Shown in pieces: positions 6,269-11,771 of a stretch of DNA of 11,771 nt. The notes below the pieces were generated by a model. It searched no databases and had not been told where the DNA came from. It saw only the letters and a list, made by a program, of their open reading frames with translations. Every line of letters begins with the position of its first letter. The stretch's first letter is position 1. The DNA is from CAIYRG01 sp964494505 (GTDB taxonomy: Bacteria > Pseudomonadota > Alphaproteobacteria > Micropepsales > Micropepsaceae), in the NCBI GenBank assembly GCA_964494505.1, contig CAZBRO010000053.1:1-11771 (forward strand). Reading direction: 5' to 3'. The position numbers were made by a program, and so were the translations under genes.

Positions 6269-7729
6269 TCAGTAGCTCCTTGACCTTGAGCCGTGCATTC
6301 CTTTGCGCCCAGGCTGTAAAATGGCAATTTCGGTTTCAGCAACTTCGACCCGGTTGCGCCCATTTTCTTTTGCACGGTAGAGCGCCTCGTCGGCACGGAG
6401 GAGGGTGCTATCGGCGTCTCTATCGTGCATTTCAATCGTGGCGACGCCGATGCTTACCGTCAGGGGAATAATCTCTCCGTCCAAAACAAGAGGAGTGTCG
6501 GCCACGGCCCCACGTAGCCGTTCTGCTAACGTCCGAGCAGCCGTGGCGTCTGCGCCCGGTAGAATGATCGCAAATTCCTCTCCGCCGATCCTGCCTGCAA
6601 CATCGATTTTGCGCAACGAGTGCCGCATGAGTTGCGCAAAGTGTTTCAAAACAGCATCGCCCACAGCATGACCATGCGTATCGTTAATCCGCTTAAAAAA
6701 GTCCACATCGAGCATCAACACCGAACTACATTGACGGTATAGCCGGTGCGCTCTTACAAATTCGTCGTTGAGGCTGGAAAGGAACTGACGTCGGTTCGCC
6801 AGATCCGTGAGCGAATCCGTAGTGGCCAACGCATGTAATTGTTCCTCCATGCGTTTACGCTCGGTGATATCAACCCCCAAGCTCAACACCACGCGCCTGC
6901 CGTCAGGCATTTTCGGTAGGGGCTGGCTCTGAATGTCCCAAACGCGAATGTCCCCCGAAGCGGTTATGATTGGCGACTCGCCTTCGTATTTTACTGTCTT
7001 CTGCTCGTACAACGTTTTGATGCGCGTTTGCATTCTTTCCGCATTGACGCCATAGGCCCTCTCCGACCAGGCCTCTATAGTCGGCAGATCATTTAGCGTG
7101 TAGCCCGTGATGTTGGTGAGGGCGGCGCTGATCATAATGACTTTGCCGTCCTCGGCATGCATCATCATCGGATTCGGCGAGTAAGCGATGGCTTCACGAA
7201 ATCTCATTTCACTATCGAGCAAAGCGTTCTCGGCGAGTTTGCGATCCGTGATGTCGAGGGTTACGCAGACGAGATATTGCGGGTTGCCGCGCGCGTCATA
7301 CATCGGCCGTTTGAACGTGTGGCCGATACGATTGGTTTGCTTCGCAGCGCTCCAGAAGGTTTCTTCGAATTCCACCGGCTGGCGGTTCTCAAAAATGGAT
7401 CGATCTTTGGCTAGGAACTGTTCCATCTGATCCGCCGGGAAAACTTGGCTTCCAGTCGTATCGCGGAGCTTGACCAGAGACATGCCCCATTGTTCTTCGC
7501 AAGCGCTGTTCATGAGAAAGAAACGGCTTTTGCTATCCTTCACAAAAAACGCGACGGGTATCAGATCGATGATGGCAAGGAGCTGCTCTTTGTTTTCCTC
7601 AAGGGAGCGCAAGTCGCGCTCCACTTTCTCGATAGAGGCGCGAACGTCTTCGAGGAATTCTTTCCAGTTACTTTCGGGCAGAATTTTTTTGCTTAGCTGC
7701 CGTTGCAGTCTGTCGATGCTAGCGTTCAT
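6269..7729 (-). CDS. PAS-PAS-GGDEF diguanylate cyclase (486 aa from the preferred start)
   Basis: This enzyme makes cyclic di-GMP from two GTP and so promotes sessile, adhesive growth. Numbered from the upstream ATG at 7759, residues about 12-55 form a helical coiled-coil leader. PAS domain 1 spans about 57-175 (LLAIIDLIPVAFFVKDSKSR, ending in DITDRK) and PAS domain 2 about 183-300 (ending in GVDITERKRMEEQ). The GGDEF domain spans about 310-473. It has DVDFFKRIND at 351-360, GHAVGD at 363-368 and the signature GGEEF at 392-396. The inhibitory-site RxxD (RKID, 383-386) lies exactly five residues upstream, so product feedback is expected. There is no transmembrane segment; a cytoplasmic sensor is likely. 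The start at 7729 (residue 11) is preferred because AAGGGA precedes it by four bases, whereas 7759 has no Shine-Dalgarno site. What the PAS domains sense cannot be told from sequence. Confidence 0.92.
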   Translation of the reverse strand: MNASIDRLQRQLSKKILPESNWKEFLEDVRASIEKVERDLRSLEENKEQLLAIIDLIPVAFFVKDSKSRFFLMNSACEEQWGMSLVKLRDTTGSQVFPADQMEQFLAKDRSIFENRQPVEFEETFWSAAKQTNRIGHTFKRPMYDARGNPQYLVCVTLDITDRKLAENALLDSEMRFREAIAYSPNPMMMHAEDGKVIMISAALTNITGYTLNDLPTIEAWSERAYGVNAERMQTRIKTLYEQKTVKYEGESPIITASGDIRVWDIQSQPLPKMPDGRRVVLSLGVDITERKRMEEQLHALATTDSLTDLANRRQFLSSLNDEFVRAHRLYRQCSSVLMLDVDFFKRINDTHGHAVGDAVLKHFAQLMRHSLRKIDVAGRIGGEEFAIILPGADATAARTLAERLRGAVADTPLVLDGEIIPLTVSIGVATIEMHDRDADSTLLRADEALYRAKENGRNRVEVAETEIAILQPGRKGMHGSRSRSY

Positions 7730-7733
7730 GAGT

Positions 7734-7739
7734 TCCCTT
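7734..7739 (-). promoter_or_regulatory. Shine-Dalgarno site supporting the internal start of the diguanylate cyclase
   Basis: On the minus strand AAGGGA is followed by ACTC and the ATG at 7729. The alternative ATG at 7759 lacks any purine-rich element at a suitable distance. Confidence 0.5.
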
Positions 7740-7858
7740 ACGCTCTGGCATTGCTGCATTCATTGACACTTATCAAAGGTCAGCGAGAGGCCGATGTCTC
7801 AAAGGATATTCCCTAGTGAGCTGAGAGGTGGCCCCGGTTTCTGAGACAGGGGTTTAAG

Positions 7859-8198
7859 GTGGGCCGACGACGGAAAGTACGATTCATTATGAAGACGCGC
7901 AGACGGTTTGCGGCTGGTTCAAAGCAAAGGCGGCTTTGGAGGCGATCACGGGCCAGCGGACGATTGCTGAGTTGGCGACCAAGCACGAACTGCATCCGAA
8001 CCTGATCACGCAGTGGAAGCGGCGAAGCGGCAAGCGGTGGAGAAACTGGCGAAGGTCTTCGACGGCAAGGGGTTTGAAGTTCAAGCGAACCGCGACGCAG
8101 AGCTAACCAAGCTGCGCGCCAAGATCGGCGAGCTTGTGGTGGAGCGGGATTTTTTGGCCAAAGCCTCGATTTCTGGATCGGAGGAAGGCAGGGATTGA
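7859..8198 (+). pseudogene. IS3-family orfA (helix-turn-helix protein), multiply frameshifted
   Basis: Three frames chain into one IS3 orfA product. VGRRRK...MKTRRRFAAG (from GTG 7859 to about 7917) continues one frame over as FKAKAALEAITGQRTIAELA and TKHELHPNLITQWK (7918 to about 8018). It then continues in a third frame as RQAVEKLAKVFDGKGFEV and KLRAKIGELVVERDFLAKAS, ending at 8198. This is the typical IS3-type helix-turn-helix followed by a leucine-zipper region. The first shift fits loss of one T near 7917. The second coincides with a perfect tandem duplication of GAAGCGGC (8016-8023 and 8024-8031), which adds eight bases. It cannot make a functional protein. Confidence 0.75.
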
Positions 8199-8405
8199 TC
8201 CCGGTCACAAACGGTTTTCCATCATGACGCAGTGCGAGCCGGTCTTTATCTCGCGCGCCTCGTTCTACCGCCACCCGGGGAACGAGAGCCCCGAGAACCT
8301 GGCACTCACGCGGCTCATCGACGAGGTCTTCCTTGAGATGCCGTGGTACGGCGCGCGCCAGATGCGGGGCACCTGCGGCGTCTGGGCATCGGGTCGGGCG
8401 GCTGA
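8199..8405 (+). pseudogene. IS3-family orfB (transposase) 5' fragment, truncated
   Basis: The frame gives DRRKAGIDPGHKRFSI, then TQCEPVFISRASFYRHPG, then ENLALTRLIDEVFLEMPWYG and ARQMR, which matches the N-terminal part of IS3-family orfB before the DDE domain. A further one-base shift near 8366 moves the reading to GHLRRLGIGSGG and a TGA at 8403. The catalytic domain is absent: the family usually has about 270-290 aa and only about 60-70 remain. Confidence 0.75.
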
Positions 8406-8408
8406 TTT

Positions 8409-11151
8409 CTAGTGGCGGTCCTGTTTGCGGGGATAGTGGGGCGGCGTGTACGTTCCGGGTTCGGCATCGCGAAGCGAGATAGTCGGGGTAAGCCGTGCAG
8501 GCAACGTCGCCACAGGCAAGGTAATCGGCACCGGTTGGACTATCTGCGTCTGGACGGACACGTTGTCTTGCCCCGGCTGGATGGGGAGCGTGTCGGCCAC
8601 TAGGTAGAGTGGCATTCTGACGCCATTGCCAACCACGGTGAGATTCAGGCCCGCAGGCGCAAAGGCCACTAGCCCCACTTCCACCGGTGTCTTCCCCCTT
8701 AAGTCGCGGCTCGCTACCGACGGATTAGTTTGCGTAACGTTCACTCCGCTCACAAGACTGCCGGCGGCGGTGAACGGTTGAGTGATGACAACCACAGGGG
8801 CCTCGGTGCCGCCACTGGACGCTGGCAGCGGAGCGACAACAAGGGCAGGAACCTCTGCGTCACCACCGCTATCCGACGCCGGGTTGACGGTGAGGACGCC
8901 GTCGACATAGCCGATGGTGTAATTGGATGGGACGAAGCTGCCGCCCGCGGCATTGCTGGGGGTGATGGCATAGGGCGATCCCGCCACGCCGGCGGTGGCG
9001 ACGGCGCCGGTGCTGATCTCGGTGACGCTGCCGATGGTGTCGCCATTGACCAGGCCGCTGGAGCTGAAGTCCGTCGCGGCGAAGCTCAGCGTCTGGCCAT
9101 AGGTCTTGGCGGCGCTGTTCGCCGTCACCGTCAGGCTCGCCGGGTTGACGGTGAGGACGCCGTCGACATAGCCGATGGTGTAATTGGATGGGNNNNNNNN
9201 NNNNNNNNNNNNNNNNNNNNNNNNNNNNNNNNNNNNNNNNNNNNNNNNNNNNNNNNNNNNNNNNNNNNNNNNNNNNNNNNNNNNNNNNNNNNGCGAAGCT
9301 CAGCGTCTGGCCATAGGTCTTGGCGGCGCTGTTCGCCGTCACCGTCAATGGAGCCGGAGTAATGGCTGCTGTCGTGTTGCCGGCGCTGGCAAACAGGGCA
9401 TAGTCGATGGAATCCGCTCCAGTGATGCCGTAACCGTTGAACGTCACCGTTTTCGCGGGTCCAACGTTCTTGTCGACGAAGCTGATCGTGCCGCCGGTCA
9501 AACCCACGTCTTTTAAGCCGCCAACAGTTGGATCGCCTCGGAATTTGGCCGTGGCAGCGGTGGTGCCGTCGTAAATCTTGTCGTTCGCAGCGACAAACGC
9601 CCACATGTAGGCATTTAGCGTTGCGCCTGACGCCAAGGTGAAGTTGCCCGAATAACCCGTCGGCGCCGCGTAGTCGCTCGGGCTGTAATTGATGGTGATT
9701 GCCGCATTAGGTCCGGTGACGGCGTAGGCGGGGGTGCCAGGAGCGAAGATCACCGTACCACCGCCGAGGCCCGTACCGTCATTGTCGGCACGCAGGACAA
9801 CATTGCCCCTGGTTGTTGTCAGGGCTGCCGCCACGTTCACATTGTTTCCGGCGTTAGCCATGACGCCTCCGTCGGTCGTCGTGATGGCTGCATCTAGGTT
9901 TACATCGGTCCCGGCGGTCGCAACCAAGTTTCCGCCGGTGGCGCTAATGGCCGCATTCAGGTTCACATTCCGAACGGCATTCAACGTCAGAGTTGTCGGC
10001 GCCGTCCAGGTGAGAGCCTCATTTACATTGACATCGCCGTGGGTGCCGGCGGCGCCGTCGTTGCTAAAAATGGTGACGTTCGATGTCATCAGATTGCCGC
10101 TCAGTGTTGAGCCCGCGATGTCCGCGCCTGCCGCGACAGTGAAGTCGTTTGGATCGATCAGCCAGGAGCCGGTCAACCCCAGGGGCGCGGCGGTGGTGAT
10201 TCTAACGTCGTCAGCGACATGCACCTTCGCCGCCGAGGTTTCGATGGAGCCGCCATTCCCGCCGCTAGGAGCCGACGCGTCCAGCGTCCCGTCCACGTTC
10301 ACGGCGCCGGTTTGCATGTCGCCAAGAAGCTTGATCGCGCCGTTGTGATTCTCGATGGTCTGCGCCTCGATGATGCCCGTGTTGTTCACCACGGTTCTGA
10401 GCAGGCCGCCGGCCGCCTGCGCGGTCAGCAGCACGTGTCCGCCATCCGCGCGGATCAGGCCGCCGTTGCGGACGAGGGCATTGACCGCCCCTTCGTCCAC
10501 CGTGACATTGAGCAGCCCATCTCCCGCCACGTCGAGGGTCAAGGCATTGCCGGCGGCGAGCGCCACCGCACCAAGTCTTGCGGAGATCACCCCTTCATTG
10601 CTGACATTGGCGCCCAGTAGCGCCACAAAACCACCGTCGGCGTTGATCGAACCCCGATTGAGGACCGTACCGCCGCCACTCCCGGAAAACTTGTATTGCC
10701 CGGCAATGAAGTTCGCATCGGTAATGTCTAGAGTGGAAGCCACCAGCCCCGCTACATTCACCTGCGCTTTCGTGCCGAACAGAATACCGTTCGGGTTCAC
10801 CAGGAACACCTTACCGTTGGCCGACAGGCTGCCAAGTATGCTTGACGGGTCCGCGCCTAGCACCCGGTTGAGCGCCACCGAGCTGGCGCTTGGCTGCACA
10901 AAGAAGACAGCTTCACCAAGCCCGATGTTGAAACTCTGCCAATTGATCGCGGCGTTCGGGCTCGACTGTTTGACGGTCAGCGTGACTGAGGTATTTGCGA
11001 TCGTCGCGCTGCCCGCGGCAACCGCGCCGCTTGTCGGCAGGGCGTAGGCGGGCAGCCGGAGCCCCAGCGTCAGCGAGAATACAGCGGCAGCGAGCGCCAG
11101 TGCGATCGGACTCCGCACCGGTCGCGGCAATCTCGTGCGCCAGTTGGTCAT
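8409..11151 (-). CDS. TpsA-type filamentous-haemagglutinin-like exoprotein with YDG/MBG repeats, interrupted by an assembly gap
   Basis: This is a secreted or surface-exposed adhesin-like protein of the two-partner secretion type, exported through an outer-membrane TpsB pore not present here. A signal peptide with a long hydrophobic core spans residues 1-37, with probable cleavage after PAYA. The TPS secretion domain follows: INWQSFNIG at 69-77, NRVLG at 95-99 and the diagnostic NPNGILFG at 119-126, then beta-helix-like repeats rich in Gly, Ala and Asn. Towards the C-terminus comes a YDG domain (NDKIYDGTTAATAKFRGDP), then MBG-type repeats marked by LTVTANSAAKTYGQTLSF and SNYTIGYVDGVLTV. The C-terminal tail ends YPRKQDRH. 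The reading frame changes across the N run, but both sides belong to one gene: a gap length divisible by three restores the frame. Only a weak GAG precedes the start. Confidence 0.85.
8877..9347 (-). repeat. Tandem MBG repeat, 261-bp (87-codon) unit, collapsed around the gap
   Basis: Positions 8877-8931 and 9138-9192 are identical over 55 bases, with an offset of 261. Positions 9079-9133 and 9293-9347 are also identical over 55 bases. The N run replaces the section that would correspond to 8932-9078 in the complete unit, that is 147 bases plus any whole number of extra 261-base units. The identity implies recent duplication or homogenisation and explains why the assembly broke here. Confidence 0.85.
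9193..9292. other. Assembly gap (100 N)
   Basis: Exactly 100 N, a conventional placeholder for a gap of unknown size. It sits inside the repeat part of the exoprotein gene. The repeat offset predicts 147 bases, or 147 plus multiples of 261. Confidence 0.95.
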
Positions 11152-11569
11152 TTTGTTCTCATCACGGCTTCGAGGCGTACCTCAATTGATTCTGGGGTCG
11201 CAAGTCCGCGAACCACCTACCATGACGGACGACCAGAAACCCTGGATGACATTTGTCAAAGGATCGGTTTCGAGCCGGCACAAGACCGCAAATCGTTGGA
11301 TGGAGCGGATATCCGGAGAGTGTGAAATTTCGTCACCGTTCCGAGCGCTTCGAACGTGCGCTGAACTCCGCGTCCGAGGGACGGGCGAGGTTTCATCTTC
11401 CTGTTTAACCGCGCTAGAGCGGCGCTCGAAGGATGCTGGTCGATCGGCCCTTGTTGCCGGAGACCGCGATCGACCAATTGTGCTTTTCAGCCCCACCTGG
11501 CATGCCAAGTACTTGCTCGATGTAGCCTAGCTACAGCAGACGCCGATTGGCGGCTTGCAAGGTATCAGC
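11152..11569. other. Intergenic stretch upstream of the exoprotein gene
   Basis: No convincing gene is present. Long open frames exist on both strands (11182-11508 minus, 11135-11530 plus), but their translations are Arg/Ser-rich and motif-free. On the minus strand a TTGACA (11254-11259) about 100 bases before the exoprotein start could be a -35 box; I see no good -10 partner 16-18 bases on. TGACA/TGTCA around TT (11248-11258) is a small operator-like palindrome at the same place. TGTAGC/GCTACA (11521-11535) is another short hairpin. Confidence 0.3.
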
Positions 11570-11771
11570 TCAATGCAGCCCGGGAGCGGCAACCTCCGTC
11601 GGCTCGTTCACTTCATAGAAGGGAAAGACTTCGCCGATCGGCTTGGTTCCGGTTGGACTGCCGGCGTCCTTTCAGCCGGCGGTTGGACGAGTAGCGTCGC
11701 CACGGGCACGACGTCTAGTGCTTGTTGGACCGGTGGTATGGCGGCCACTTGGAGGAGCGGCATCCGGACAC
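11570..11771 (-). pseudogene. 3' end of a second TpsA-like exoprotein gene, cut by the window edge and apparently frameshifted
   Basis: From the right edge, the frame starting at 11769 reads VRMPLLQVAAIPPVQQALDV and on to PAERTPAVQPEP, before a stop at 11608-11610. At DNA level its first about 30 bases closely resemble the C-terminal part of the neighbouring exoprotein, where the protein reads VRMPLYLVADTLPIQPGQDN. Adding one base near 11643-11649 would switch to a frame that continues KPIGEVFPFYEVNEPTEVAA and PGLH, stopping at 11570. Both parts have the high third-position GC of genuine genes here. I infer a tandem paralogue, oriented the same way, whose 3' end lies about 420 bases upstream of the start of the main exoprotein gene. 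Without its N-terminus the family assignment rests on this tail only. Confidence 0.45.

Larger units (their letters stand above)
7817..8405 (+). mobile_element. IS3-family insertion sequence relic, 5' end only
   Basis: The left limit is set approximately at a TG dinucleotide near 7817. The relic contains all of a degenerate orfA and only the first part of orfB. It stops at 8405, a few bases before the stop codon of the convergent exoprotein gene, where most of orfB and the right end are missing. It separates the diguanylate cyclase from the exoprotein gene and may mark a deletion or rearrangement junction. I could not see a matching right inverted repeat. Confidence 0.65.

Noticed and set aside
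7813..8274. Minus-strand ORF over the IS3 relic (153 codons)
   Set aside because: Antisense to recognisable IS3 orfA and orfB peptides; the translation is Arg/Pro-rich without motifs.
8730..9516. Plus-strand ORFs across the exoprotein repeats and the N run
   Set aside because: Antisense shadows created by the 87-codon repeat and the N placeholder; the minus strand carries the recognisable MBG and YDG domains.
11135..11530. Open frames on both strands upstream of the exoprotein gene
   Set aside because: Arg/Ser-rich translations without conserved motifs. The plus-strand frame begins inside the exoprotein gene, and the two frames overlap each other almost completely.

Overview
The window looks like an accessory (plasmid, integrative element or genomic island) segment of a GC-rich alphaproteobacterium, most likely from the Rhizobiales/Hyphomicrobiales. 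This rests on codon use, the plasmid-type ParB, the ISL3 and IS3 insertion sequences, and a filamentous-haemagglutinin-like exoprotein with YDG/MBG repeats. No rRNA, tRNA or core housekeeping gene is visible. A run of 100 N at 9193-9292 shows that this is a draft assembly.

Layout. Positions 1-300 hold nothing I can support. Positions 304-513 carry a coding-like frame without a start codon. A small conserved-looking gene (434-628, minus) follows, then a perfect 46-bp palindrome (663-708) in the divergent gap before a 622-aa ParB-family gene (837-2705, plus). A hairpin terminator (2721-2753) separates parB from a TraD/HerA-like ATPase (2827-4002, plus). The true start of the ATPase probably lies at 2771, behind a one-base frameshift. 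Positions 4003-4321 are non-coding and rich in small stem-loops. Next is an ISL3-family insertion sequence with a frameshifted transposase (about 4318-6019), then a possible 63-aa ORF and a PAS-PAS-GGDEF diguanylate cyclase (6269-7729, minus). A heavily decayed IS3-family relic (about 7817-8405) abuts the 3' end of a TpsA-type secreted exoprotein gene (8409-11151, minus) that contains the gap. The right edge holds the 3' end of what looks like a second, related exoprotein gene on the same strand.

How it fits together. The left half is a plasmid- or ICE-like module: a ParB without a visible ParA, and a stand-alone DNA-translocase-like ATPase without visible type IV secretion partners. The right half suggests surface adhesion or biofilm function: a cyclic-di-GMP synthase with an intact active site and inhibitory site, and one or two two-partner-secretion exoproteins. 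No TpsB transporter lies in the window. The two halves are joined through insertion sequences, so they may not have a common origin.

A recurrent feature is that at least three reading frames (ATPase N-terminus, ISL3 transposase, right-edge exoprotein tail) would each be restored by adding a single base. This points either to decay of the region or to base-deletion errors in the assembly.
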